Assembly: GCA_033002965.1 (NCBI GenBank) | Contig: JAURVB010000639.1 | Location: 1-64,000 of the forward strand | Reading direction: 5' to 3' | Source: Piper betle | Lineage: Eukaryota; Streptophyta; Magnoliopsida; Piperales; Piperaceae | DNA length: 64,000 nt | Shown: piece by piece, positions 47,561 to 59,579 of the stretch | How the letters are laid out: each line of letters opens with the position of its first letter | Numbering within the stretch: the first letter of the stretch is position 1 | Made by a program: the position numbers and the translations under genes | The notes under the pieces: generated by a model | Database searches by the model: none | What the model saw: the letters and a program-made list of their open reading frames with translations, nothing else | Told to the model about the DNA's origin: nothing

Positions 47561-48079
47561 CTCCACCTAACTAGCCAAGGACTTTCTCGTAGAGAGTTGT
47601 CAGACCACTGAGCACACTTCTAGCCCAGTTATGTTTTTACGGTGGCTCTTTATCCTTCCCCACTGCCTTTGAAGATCGACTGATGGAGTGGTGGTGGACT
47701 TCAGGGACGGCGGGCATATACCTGTAAGTAATTGAAACTCACATCCATAAATCACTTCAAATGTACCCACATAGAGTCTATGAAGGAATTTGAGGGGCAT
47801 TTGCAAAAGGAAATTTAAATTTAAGTTTTTTAATTTTTTTGCCTAGTAAATGCTGCCATCGCCGATCAGAGATGGATGGCTGTAGTTTCACGAGTAAAAA
47901 AAAAGATCTAGAGATGGATGACCCATTGAGCTCACTTCTACCACCCCTCCATTGAAGTCCATCATCACTATGGTCAATTCTCTAGGCCGTAGGGGAAGGA
48001 TAAAGAGCTCGCAACTATTGAACAAAAATAGAACTGGACAAGAGCGTCTGCTAGCACATAACAAGAAAAACCTTGGTTA
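47561..48079. other. Intergenic DNA
   Basis: No gene recognised. A GAGTGGTGGTGGACTTCAGG stretch (47680) has an imperfect inverted partner near 47950. Confidence 0.3.
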
Positions 48080-48566
48080 GTTAGAAGGAGAGCCCTTTCT
48101 TTTTCTCCTTTCATTTCTTTGACGGGTTTAGCATCCCGCAGATCAAGAAAAGAAACAGATGTCTTCTCTAATGTGCATTGACATTTTAAATTATGATTTC
48201 TCTGTTCAAATGGGTCCTAAGTACTCCATCAACGGTTTTTTTTTCTTTTCTTTTTAACTTTACGCTCTTTCTTCTTCCAATTATTCTTAATGTTATTATT
48301 ATTTTTATTATTAATAATTATTAATATTAATTATTTATTTGACATACTCCATTGTTTTGCCATATTGCAGCGTGTGAAATCTCCACAAATAAAACATAGC
48401 TTGGGGCATAATGATTATACTCAATGCCGGTAATTATTCTTGTTTACTTTTCTTTTATTTGCTCTTCTCGTAATATCCTTAATATAATGTCCGATCCTCA
48501 CTGCTCTGTGTAACTACATTGAATTATCTATCGAGTAAATGAGTGTCAGGCTCAAAACTTGAGCTT
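48080..48566 (+). pseudogene. SRP68: Displaced copy of SRP68 5' end (exon 1, intron 1, exon 2)
   Basis: Nearly collinear, inverted, with 57990-58480 of the SRP68 gene. The ATG at 48159 opens MSSLMCIDI and runs to SPKFSING-like MGPKYSIN; the intron-1 sequence (ATTATTATTATTTTTATTATT) and exon 2 (KHSLGHNDYTQCR-like) follow, then intron 2 (GGTAATTATTCTTGTTTAC). The original acceptor TTTTGCAG reads TTTTGCCA here, and the remaining eleven exons are absent, so it is a non-functional gene fragment. Retained introns show it was copied as DNA. Confidence 0.8.
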
Positions 48567-48570
48567 TATA

Positions 48571-48790
48571 CATGGTTGCATAAATCGGAATCGGAATCGG
48601 AATCGGTTTTCCAGTGAATCGGAATCGAAATCGGAATCGGTCTGAATCGGCCAGGAATCGGTTCAGTTGAATCGGTCCAAATTAATTTAATCAGTTATAT
48701 ATAATAATTTGACAATTTATAATATAAATATATTAAAATTAAGTATTGATGTTATTTTGATATTATTCTGTGTATTATAGTTTTTGATAT
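48571..48790. repeat. GGAATCGG-rich dispersed repeat, copy 1
   Basis: GGTTGCATAAATCGGAATCGG followed by repeated GGAATC words, AGGAATCGGTTCAGTTGAAT and TATATATAATAATTTGACAA, then AT-rich sequence. The same order recurs at 63812-64000. Abuts the end of the SRP68 fragment copy. Confidence 0.6.
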
Positions 48791-48854
48791 TTTTAAATAT
48801 TTTTTAAGATTTTTTTAAATTATTTTTTAAATATTACTCAAATGGGGTGAGTCT

Positions 48855-48944
48855 TTTGAAGACTACCCAAATCCTCCTTGGCCACCAAAAACTTCCGGTT
48901 TGACACTTTTGCTGGGCGAAGGAGGATTTGGGTAAGTCTTCAAA
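48855..48944. repeat. Inverted repeat in kinase pseudogene
   Basis: Arms 48855-48879 (TTTGAAGACTACCCAAATCC...) and 48919-48944 (...GGATTTGGGTAAGTCTTCAAA) pair over about 25 bp with one bulged base, with a ~39-bp loop. The right arm is native Gly-loop coding sequence, so the left arm is an inverted copy of it. Confidence 0.6.
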
Positions 48945-49099
48945 GGATGGGTGGATGAGACCACTTTGGCTCCAACAAAGCCTGGTGCAGGCATTGTTGT
49001 AGCTATCAAGAAACTTAAAAAAGAAGAGAGCTTTCAGGGCCACAAGGAATTGCTTGTAAGAGTTTTAATCAACATTCAAACAGATTCCCCCCCCTCCCC

Positions 49100-49490
49100 C
49101 TTTTATATATATATATAGGACCGCTACCCTTTTTAGCAGCGCATGTAGCGCTCTAATCAAGGGTTACTGGATTCGATCCAGTAGTATAGGACCGCTACCT
49201 CTTTTAGCAGCGCATGTAGCGCTCTAATCACGGGTTACTGGATTCGATCCAGTAGTATAGGACCGCTACCTCTTTTTAGCAGCGCATGTAGCACTCTAAT
49301 CGAGGGTTGCCGGATTCGATCCAGTAGCCCCCTCATGGGCGGACTGGCGGGCTATCGGGCAGGCGGGGCAAGCTATCAGGGGGGTGGATGAGTGTTGTCC
49401 GATGGATTAAAGTCCAGCGGCCCACAATCAATGTGCTGCCAAAAAAAGGCACGCTTGGCAGCAAAATCATATATTATATATGTATACACA
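49100..49490. repeat. (TA)n-flanked hairpin element with three 71-bp repeats (copy D)
   Basis: A short (TA)n tract (49102-49117), then three direct repeats of 71, 71 and ~70 bp (starts 49116, 49187, 49258; each begins TAGGACCGCTACC). Each repeat carries GCAGCGCATGTAGCGCTC and an inverted TACTGGATTCGATCCAGTA hairpin. A GC-rich stretch (49328-49395) follows, then a weak CCGATGGATT/AGTCCAGCGG hairpin (about 49399-49421), TGCTGCC (49434-49440) with GGCAGCA (49457-49463), and an AT-rich (TA)-like end. Same plan as copies at 4.4-5.0 and 18.6 kb. Confidence 0.7.
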
Positions 49491-49975
49491 TCTGCTTCTC
49501 ATCATTTGGTTTAGACAAAGCATTTCACACTCGGAGGCGAGAGTAGAACAAAAAAAAGAACGAACTCTTCTATATATGCTATTTACTTTGAAGGAAGTGT
49601 TCAACCAACCCCTGGACTACTAGGATCAAGATTGCGATTGAAATTGCAAAAGGACTAACCTTCTTGCTCATAATCTGGAGTCTCGCGTGATCTTAAGGCA
49701 TCAAACATTCTACTAAGTTCTGTGTGTTCAAGTCTTCGCAAGTCGTAAAATAAACTCCGTTTTATAGACAGATGATTTGTTCATTTGTGTGTTTTCCATG
49801 TATAATAATTAAAAACATGATTTGCGGACCTTACATGCATGTAAAGGACTTCACACCAAAATTGTCAGTTTTTGGGTTGGCGAGGGATGGTCCTACAGGA
49901 GACGATACTCATGTCTCCCACAGAGTTATGGGAAGACAAGGTTATGCCGCCCCAGAATATGTTGCAACAGGTTTC

Positions 49976-50523
49976 CTTTCTTGTCTACAGAAATCATAAC
50001 TAAAGTAATCATACATTTTGTTACACAACACACTACAACTTGCAAAGTAATATGTATGCATACACTATCTATCTATTTATCTATAAATCTCGAACGTGGT
50101 TTTGTACATGCTCTTTTTTTGACCTAATCGGATGTATGAGAATGTAGTCTTGCTTCAACGGTTTATCTTGACGGAGTTTCTTGTTTACTTCACTTCTCTA
50201 CCATCTACGGCAGTGCAGAAGGGGTGAACATTACCATGACACTGGAAGAACAATAATTCCAGCTTTATTTCCTTCAAATTACCGTTCCTATTGTTTCCAT
50301 GTCTCTAAAAACGTAAAGCCACCTTCGAAAACACAGGAAACAAGACGGTGAAACAAAATAAATATAAAAAAATGTAATACTTTTCGCGACAACACAAAAA
50401 TGTTTGCAACATCTTATAAATCCAATTGGAGGAATCCCCATTCCGCAAGACAAAACAGGATCTATCTTATCCCCTAATGCAATCAACTTTTGTGAACACA
50501 ATACCACCACATCCTTGTAATTC
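49976..50523. other. Intergenic DNA 3' of SRP68
   Basis: No gene recognised; includes the likely SRP68 3' UTR on the minus strand. Confidence 0.35.
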
Positions 50524-53500
50524 TCATGATCCCCAGAGCCTCCTCAAGATGCCCTTCTTGTCCTTCTTCACCCTATGGTCCAAAGATGGGAACTTGATAG
50601 AATCATAAGCTATGTCTAGAACAATGGGATTACAAGGTATTGCTTGGAAGGGAGGTGGAAAAGGTTGGATCCTTGGGATGCTTCTCACATTTGGATCACC
50701 AACTGCAGACTCATACGACTCCAAATTCTCGAGAAGAAACTTAACCGGCTTCAACATCCAAAGAAAAAACGTAAGAATCAACAGGGTAGAAAAAAGACAA
50801 AAATATAAGTTCTAAAGCAGACAAGTTTATAACACCAGTCAATCTCGCTTAAGCACACTAGGATCAAGAAAATATACTCTCAATTAAAAAACAAAAAAAA
50901 AAACTTTCAAACTGAATAATGGAGAGCAACTTGTAACTTCATCAAGAAAAATCAAAAAATCATCCCAAAATGATTTATCTTTCATTAATAAACCCTCTTT
51001 AAGTTTTAATAATACCTTCTTCTCAACACCTCTTAGAGAAAGACTAGAGACGCCTTCAGTCAACTCCTTTTGAGCTTTTTTCTCATCCATTATCCCACTA
51101 GCATGTTCCAGACAACTGCTTGATCGGCATTGAACCAACAAGAGCTTCAACTCTTCAAGCAGCACCTAACACACGATAATTGAGAGAAAATTATCTTATG
51201 TGCTCATCCCAAATGTACAAATCAAAACAAGAGAATTGAACTGCATTCCATTGTTAGCAAGTGCGTTTTATTTTTTGCCACTTTATAACGGGTCAGAATA
51301 TCATAAGAAGGATGAGTTCACAAAAGGAAATCAAAATACTCTTAAAACATTTCTCATCGCAAATATCCCCAACATAGCGGAGAGACTATTGCCATTGTCA
51401 GCTTAACAAGTTTAAATCACGAGGAAACCATGTCAAAACATATAAACTGCAATCACCAACTTTGCACAACCCTTTTTCTTTTATTATATAGAATAATAAG
51501 AAAATTCTAGCTAGAAAAACCTCATTAATAATCAGAATAAAAAGACCCAAACCATGTCTCTCTACTTGTGTTGTTATGCGAAGAGGTCCCTACCACCTTG
51601 AATCATCACTTCTGTAACTCGACACAGGTAAAATAAATCCCAAAGTTTGCCACTGCCAAAGCCCCATCTCAACGAGCAATTCCAAAGAAATAAGTTGCCA
51701 CATAAAGTTGTGAAAACTAACAACTGTTGGTGAAGTCTTAAAAACTAGCCATTAAATTCAAAGGTTCTCACCACTCTACCTGAACTTCAGGCATGGGGAA
51801 GATTTTAAATTAAACCAACCAATTCACAGGGAAAAATATTGCAGGGTCCTATTTATCAGATCAAAGTCATCAAGAAACTCCACACAATTAGAAATGCAAA
51901 AATGGTTTGAGGGTAGGTGGTAAAATTCAGGGGATAAAAGCAGCAGGAAAAATAGTGCACGTGCCTAAGTATTCAGTAGACATTAAGCACAACAGTAGCA
52001 GCAGATAATTAGTTGCAGCTAAAATATGTTGAAGGACATCCATACCTTATCAGGATTGTTTGCGTTCAGTAGCTGTTGTAAAGCATTGTCTGCAAGTGAT
52101 TGAGAATGGCAATATAGAATATATGCTTCCTGCCTCTTCCCAGCTAAACTATAGGACTTTGCCAACCAAAAGCACCTAAAATTTTCGTGAAAAAGGATTC
52201 AAAACTTGCTGTCAAACAAAAGCAGCTTGCATTTTATATGTACAGTACAGATATATTGAAACAAATATCAATATGCACTTCGGCCACTTACCCATCCACT
52301 TAAATCGTAATTTCTAGTAGATAATCTTGAAATTTCATACATGAATAACAATAATGTAAAAAAAATACTTCAAAACAGATTCCTATTAATTCTGAGCATA
52401 TATAACAAGTGATTCACAAAAAGTTGAAGTACATGAATATGGTCTATTTTGATAACAAAATCATAGAGAACAGATTCATGAAATTCCCATCACTCTTATC
52501 ATGTGTAATCGACCCAAAAACTAGTTGGAGACTAGGATACGTAGCAAAGTTTAGATGGTTGCTTACTTTCTCTGAAATGAACTGGGATTAAAAGAACAAT
52601 CAGTGAAACACCCATGAATGTTTGAAGGGAAAAATCATTACAAAATCTCGGTCCAAAATCAACCAGCATTATTAAAACAGTTACATGTAAAAAAACCAAA
52701 CCTCTCAGCCCGAAAAGATAGACCCCTTAGAGTATAAGCTTCAATGAATTCTTTTTCTTCTGGTTTTATATCTCTTCCAGAGCTAACTAAATCACAAAGA
52801 TCAGTAGTATTCTGTAAAAGACAATGTAGAATTTCTTATGAGTTGCTTTATTAAGTCAAATAAAAGAGAAAATTGTTGATGGCAAAAATAGTACCTGTAT
52901 CAGAAGATCATACAATCGAACAAGTTCTTCGGGCTTTGTGACCTTCTCTCCCTTGTCATCTTTGTGCTTAGATAACCTTTTTTTAGCAATTTTAACAAGA
53001 AACTGGTTACGCTCAATTGTACGCTCAATTAGTATGGAACTCACAGCCTTATGCAAGCCATTTAAATTATCTTTCACATTTTCAGCATTACCAGCAGTAA
53101 CCTAGGATAAAAAAGAACAGAAAAAGAAACCATTTACTGCCCAAAATATTGCAATAAGACACAAAAATATGTTTCATTAGAAAAATTTAGAACCATACTA
53201 AGTCATTATGAATGCTGCTCTTTGCCTCATGATATGCAGAAAATAATTTATCAAAGATCGCAAGTTTTTTATCCTCTGGAACTGATTCTGCTGCTGATCC
53301 ATGAAGACTCCTCTCCAGTTCTCTAGCTGTTTTATTAATAGAAAAAATCTTAATTGCTTTAAAATAGTAATAATTGATGCAAGAGCTTCAAGAGAGAGAG
53401 AGAAAGAAAGAGAGGCTTAGTGAGGATCAACAATCAAACTGAATGTGAGATACCTAATTTAGTCTTAAATCCAATACTTACTGAGATAAGATTTGTTTAT

Positions 53501-56500
53501 TAAAAAGAAAGTTAATAGATCTTTAATTTGGGTCCCTTTTGACGTGATGACTTTGGCCCATTAGTTTGAACTTTGTGTCGGATCATTATATATGGTTGAC
53601 CTGGGACCGTATTGAATGGTGGACTGATTAGATGTGAGTTAGGCTGCTACCCATGAGCTAAAGGTAGGAATTCTCACGATGAAATCTTTAAGGATAGTGG
53701 AATATGAAATTCTCCAATTTAGTCCCTCATCCAATAACTAGTAGGGCAAGATTTTATTTATTGGTAGAGACGGTATATAGATCTTTAACTAGGGTTAACT
53801 ATTTTAAATAGATGACTTAGGCCCATCAATTTGTACTTTAGGCCAAGCCGTTACAATGAAAGACGGAAAGATCAAAAATAAACTCTTGAAAGATCAAGAA
53901 ATCTTCTTCTTTGTCATCTGCTTGTCCCAAATAGTTGACATCAAAGACTGAACAAGAATATATATGAAAATTGAACAGGAATTTCACTTGTGATTGAATG
54001 AGTGTGTTTGCTAATTGGTAGCATTTCTTCTTTTAACTTTTTATCATGCTTTATTTTCTCAAGGAATATGTATGAAAACACTTGTTTTTGTCAAAATTTT
54101 TATTTTTTGGACATTAAGAAAAGAGAACAATGAAAAGTAGATTCTTAAGAAAGGAAAAGAAAGGAATTAGTTTTCTTATAAATTTCCATTGAGTGTTTGG
54201 TTATAGTTTGAAAGAATGGAAATTTTATGTATAATAGACTTGGGAAAGGATTGGGGCAAAATGATTTCTTTCCCTGTTTTCCTCTTTCTTTTTTGGGAAA
54301 AAAGCTATATGAAGACCTTTCAACAGGCCCGCACGGTGGAAATCTGTTTCCAACCCCCAAGGTTTTCCCAATCCAAACACTGAAAGTGCATTTTTCTTTT
54401 TCTTTCTTTCATAATCTTCAAAACCAATAGAACCTTAGAACCAACAAGCCAAAAGATGTGAATTCCTCAATAAACAAAGTAAAGTTGAGAGTGTGGCATA
54501 TAAACAATTAGTAGTTTACTTGTGCAATGCACGATAATGTAAAACATTACTTTTAGGAAATCATATCAAGAAACATATATAATCTGGTCGCTCTTGACTT
54601 ACAACGAAAACCTAAATCTCTGTCTCAAAGCAGGTATTACTCAAGGATTATTCAGTTTTTACCATAAGGAATTTGTTTCTCAGTCCTACTAGTACTTATC
54701 AAGTACAAAATCTAATCCTAGTGAATTAGATTTTTTCATGCTAGTATATTGATACTTTCCTTAAAAAGGAAAGAGTAAATCTGTAAAACAATAACATGTG
54801 ATGAATTACAATGAATTTTCATAGATTTCTCAATATTGATATAAATACTTACTTTTAATAAAGGAAGTATAAAACTATAAAATATTACCCCCCTGGTGCC
54901 CCCATTCCATCTTACTCTATTCATCATCATCATCATCATCATGAATAGAGTAGGTAGAGACGTTGGGCTAACAAATTATGGGAGTTTCCTCTATTACACT
55001 TAAAGCATCATAAGATAGCTCCAACGAATCTTTAAGGCACTAAACAAATAATACGAAGATAAAGTATGCATAAAGCCTCCATCATGGGTAATTGAGCAAA
55101 TAAAAGATACAAAAACGGAAGGATCCAACCATAATTTCAAACAAAATTAAAAAATCAACTTTTGCATTCAAAAGTTTATATCTTACCGATTAAAATGAGA
55201 CATGCCAATCTCCTTATCAACTAAAGAAAATGATGATGTATGGTATTGGTAACAAACCTTTGAGAATAGAAACGCCAGTTTTAACATTCTTTATTGGAAA
55301 AGAGTGGCCAAGCCAATGGAATTCACTCATAGATACTGCTTGCTGAGATCTTGCCTCAGACATAACAGCCTACAGATACATGGTAAGAAAAAAACAAATT
55401 AAAGAAAAAAAAGTGCATCAATGACATGACACTCCCCGATCTACAAATTATAAACTTCAAAATAGGCTAAACCTCCAACCTCAAGCTTGGCTTTGATAAG
55501 GTCAAGTGCTGGACCATCCATCTTCTCGGCATCTAAAAACTCTGAAGCTTGGATGCTGGATTTGCCAACTTTATTTAGGCAAATTTTGATGCTTAGATCA
55601 AGTTCGTCAACACGCTCCTGGCATAAAATTTGATTTTCTACATCCCCATATTTACCTAGCTCCTTGTAAATAGTGCTTCAAGAAGGATGAAAACAAAAGC
55701 CAAGTAATGAATTAATTCAGAGAACCCAAACAAAAATTCAAAAGCAAAAAATTATTGCCCCTAGCATAAACACAGAGAGGGAAAACATTCATTCAGGTTT
55801 TGCATATGGCTTTACAAATTGCAGTATCTCATGCACAGAGCAAAAGATTCCATCAGTTAGAGACATTAAATAAAATTCCTCTTATATACTTCAAGCTACA
55901 AAATCTATTTATCATATTTTAGAGAAAATTTATTCTTCCTGAAAAAACTAAGAAACATACCTAGCATGCTTTAAATTCATTAATGCAGTGTCCCAGCCCT
56001 TATCATCCACAAGTAACAGTGTTCCTTTCAAATAAGAGGCATATGCCTGCACAATCGCTTATTAGAAAGTGCATTGCACCTAAAGTAGATAATAAATAAA
56101 GCAAGTGAAAAAAATGTACAGGTAGTGCATTGTGCCTAAAGTTGACAGTTAATGAACAGGACCTAAAGTTGCAATTAATAAAGCATGGTACCTAATGTAC
56201 AGATTAAGGTAATGAGAGCTGTAACACAACCACAGGAAAAAAATCAGTTACTAGACCTAATATTTTTATATACAGCAAGTGAAATCACATAAAGGTCTAC
56301 AAAAGATCAATTTTATAATCGTGGGCCATAAATAAATACACCAAATTTACATCTCCACCAAAAAGGAGAAAAAAAAGCAATAATAAGGTACCTCTGCCTC
56401 CAAAGAAGTTTTAGAATCTCCTTTGATGGCACACAGATGAGCAAATAATGTGGCCCATTTTATTGCCTTTTTCTTTCTACTGACAATATAATTGCGTTGT

Positions 56501-58391
56501 CGTCCACTTAAATCATGTGAAATAGATTTTTTCTCCATTGCATAACTCCATGCTCTTTCTGCCATGTAAAGAACTATGTGGAGATACCTGTTTCGGATAC
56601 CAATAAGAAGAAACAACAAGTTTATGTAATTTGGCTCAATAGTGACAACAATAATCCTTAAGTAGAACTTCAAAATATTATCAGAAGAACATTTTAAGAT
56701 GTCAAACAATCTGCATATTAACCAGAAGAAAAAAATACACACAAAAATTCAATAAGAACACGATCCGATCCTGTTGAACCAAGCATCTCAAGAATCCAGT
56801 ACAATGTCCAGTATGACGTTTAAAGCCTTGCTTTCATATAGAAGCAAGCAAGACTTTCTTATAAAAAGCTTGGTAATGAACAAGCATGTGCGAATATTTC
56901 TTAAGCAGCACTCATCTCCTGATTAGGGTCTTAGATGCCAAGATTATGATCCATGCCACTGACCACTTTCCAAGATAAGGTGGAAGGAAAAGAAGCAATC
57001 ATCTCCTAATACCTATCTAATAAGCAGGGTACAAACGGAAACGACGTTTAATTCTCTTCTCACTATCTCCTCGTATGAAGGGAAGAGGGTTGCAAAATTA
57101 AAGCTGCATCAAATTTTACAACGTGAAAAATATTTTGCAATCAATTGACACAAACTCTATACCGCCACCCTCATCCCAGCAGGTATGATAAAATTACAAA
57201 GACACGAAATTGCAAGTGTATGAAACACATTGCTCTAAACTGATAAATGTATAAATTAATCTTAGAATTTCATTGTGTTAGTACGGAATACACATACCTT
57301 ACTTCTTTAATGCATGACTCATTAATGTCCCTGTGATTGTATTTGCCCCGTCCGTGTGTAAATTTCAAGGACTTGTAAAGCCTTCTCAAGCGTGCTGTGC
57401 AATACCTCCTGCGATTGCATTGAGAGGGAAAAAATAAACAACAAAGTCATTTAAAACTGAATTGAAGACTGAAATGGCAAAACATTTCGTAATTAAAAAT
57501 TTGACCATTGTGTGGTATAAGTATAAATGCCTAGCAGCAGAAAGTAAGCTAGGGATGCAAACAGGGCTGTAAACAAGGCAAGCCAAGTCAAGCATTACAT
57601 TGTTCATGTTCAGCTCGACTCCAAACCAGTTAGCTTGAGCCTGTTTTAATATGAGGTTATGTTTCTGAAAACTAAGCCTGAGTGGCTTAAAAAGTCATTT
57701 GAAGTGTTCAAGCTTGGTTTGTATTCTATTCAATTAGTTTTTGAGTTGGGTCAGGTAAAGTGGAGCCGTTTGATACACCTACCAAGTTCAAACTCGCATC
57801 TTATTTTAAAAGTTTTTCATAAAAAACTGGTATTTTTAAACTATACTGGCTTAGTTGCAATTATCCGGCTCAGTGCAATTTCATAGGCCAAAGTAACAAG
57901 CTCCAATGGTATGTACGGTATCAGAATTTACATAGGTAATAAATTATAAACAGACAAATTTGAGGTGACCTGAACATTTGATGAAGTTATGAAGCTCGAG
58001 TTTTGAGCCAGGCATTCATGTTTTCCATACATAATTCAATGTAGTTGCAAGGGGTAATGAGGATCAGACAATACTTAAGGATATCATGAGAAGAGCAAAC
58101 AAAAGGAAAGTAAACAAGAATAATTACCGATATCGGGTATAATCATTGTGCCTCAAGCCATGCTGCATCTGCGCAGATTTCACAAGCTGCAATACTGCAA
58201 AATAACAACAGAGCACGTCAAATTAATAATTAATAATTATGAAAATAATAATAGCATTAATAATAATAAGAAGAAGAAATAGGGTAAAGTAAAAGAAAAA
58301 CAGAAAAGTTAAGACCGTTGATGGAGAACTTAGGGCTGATCTGATCGGAGGCATTAGAGTTGAGAGTGTCAATGTCCATGAGGGAAGACAT
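50524..58391 (-). CDS. SRP68: Signal recognition particle subunit SRP68
   Basis: Thirteen exons, minus strand, 597 aa: 58391-58316, 58194-58128, 57408-57298, 56587-56392, 56046-55961, 55675-55480, 55369-55258, 53326-53199, 53101-52895, 52811-52702, 52175-52046, 51165-51016, 50748-50524; all GT-AG with matching phases. Diagnostic segments: HGLRHNDYTRYRRYCTARLRR (exons 2-3), YLHIVLYMAERAWSYAM, KELGKYGDVENQ, and the C-terminus SAVGDPNVRSIPRIQPFPPP and FPSLDHRVKKDKKG. SRP68 forms a heterodimer with SRP72 on SRP RNA, needed for ER targeting of nascent secretory proteins. The first of two in-frame ATGs (58391, MSSLMDID) is chosen because it is also kept in the displaced copy at 48159; the second ATG is 58379. 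An out-of-frame 19-codon uORF (58428-58369) overlaps both starts. Intron 7 (55257-53327) is swollen by repeats. Confidence 0.93.
53450..53870. repeat. Two related dispersed repeats within SRP68 intron 7
   Basis: Two diverged direct copies (about 53450-53600 and 53695-53860) share AATCCAATACTTACT/AATAACTAGTAGGG, AAGATTTTATTTATTGG, ATAGATCTTTAACT and GACTTAGGCCCATCAATTTG; related to 27539-27932. Ends GCCGTTACA at about 53855. Confidence 0.45.
54191..54383. mobile_element. ~190-bp MITE within SRP68 intron 7
   Basis: Ends GAGTGTTTGGTTAT (54191) and AATCCAAACACTGA (54370-54383) form inverted repeats; the GTGTTTGG/CCAAACAC ends recall Tourist-like or hAT-like MITEs. Interior non-coding and T-rich. 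Target duplication not resolved. Confidence 0.45.
54914..54951. repeat. (CAT)n microsatellite inside a perfect short palindrome
   Basis: ACTCTATTCAT (54915-54925) and ATGAATAGAGT (about 54941-54951) are inverted repeats with five or so CAT units between them, in SRP68 intron 7. Confidence 0.55.
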
Positions 58392-59579
58392 CAGTTTCTT
58401 TTCTTGACCTGCAGAATACTAAACCCATCAAAGACGAATGGAGGTGAAGAAAGGGAGAAGGTGGCCTTGCTGAGGGGGCAGGGGAGGTAGGAAGAAGGGG
58501 TTGAGGCTTGAGGGCCTTGACAGACACAAACTTTTGCTACTCACTTTACACATGCTTGGAAAAGACATGAGGCTCATTTTCAGCAGTCATGGATTGATAT
58601 CATGACTAATTGGATATAACACTAGACGTCATGTCTTGCATTAATGGGCTTTAAAGAATGTCTAGCAGATTTGTAATTACTTATTTAAAGAAAAATTCTT
58701 AAATAGCATCATAACTTAATTGAAATCTTCAAATATATAAATTAATAATATCTACAACCATGAAAATAATATCCGCACAAGCAATTTGTTCAGTGATATA
58801 AATACTTTCTTTAAAAATAATTATCCATCAACTCCAACCTAAAATCCATCAAATAAATCAAACGTCAACTAATACTTCTTAATATAACTAACAATAACAT
58901 TTAATTTTGATCATCATAGCAATTTCATCTCGAAAATTACTCCATGCATCATCCTCGGCAATAACCTTGCACGCAACTCATCCCAATCAACCCCACTTTC
59001 TTTCCTCATTTCGGTCACAATCATATAGTGCCTCTTCTAAGTTTTAATGCGACTCGCTACAAGATCCTCATTTTTATTTGACCTATTGTTATCTCAGCAA
59101 ATTTGGCCATCACAGCGGCCACATATCTTTCTTCCATTGTCCTCCCGACAATATGCTGATCTTTTTTACCACTAAAAAATGGCTATAAATGAGGAAACAC
59201 ATAAATATAATATTTTCCGTGCATACAACAAGAGCACCCATTCAATAAAAATTTTCATCTCAACAATCCATATAATCAATATCAACAAAATGATAGATAA
59301 ACAGTAATCTTTAACGACTAAAATAAAATAATATAATAAATAAAAGATCAAAACATTTCAAATAAAAATAAAAACTTATATAACGTATATAATAATCTAC
59401 ACCAACTCAATAAATGACACAAATCACCCATTATAGAAAAATTAAACTATCTCCCATTGTCAAAATTTTTTTGTTAAAAAAACTCTCAAACTATTCACAA
59501 TCAATATCAACAAAGATCCAAAGCGACTCACTCATCATAATCAAAAATTAAAAATAAGAACGTTGGTGAGGGAATAAAT
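58392..59579. other. SRP68 upstream region and intergenic DNA
   Basis: The first ~120 bp is the SRP68 leader and promoter side, also copied at 48080. The rest is AT-rich and without a recognised gene. Confidence 0.4.

Larger units (their letters stand above)
48855..49975 (+). pseudogene. Receptor-like cytoplasmic kinase (RLCK-VII type) pseudogene
   Basis: Pieces in order: ATKNFRFDT (48883), LLGEGGFG (near 48911) then TAA, VFKGWVDETTLAPTKPGAG, VVAIKKLKKEESFQGHKELL (48948-49056), WTTRIKIAIEIAKGLTFL (near 49610-49665), ESRVI and LKASNIL (near 49676-49715), and DFTPKLSVFGLARDGPTGDD to GYAAPEYVATG (49849-49970). This is the PBS1-like kinase family order. Defects: frameshift and stop in the Gly loop, missing middle, the HRD region lost, and the DFG Asp changed to Val (SVFGLA). 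A hairpin/(TA)n element occupies 49100-49490 within it. Confidence 0.75.
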
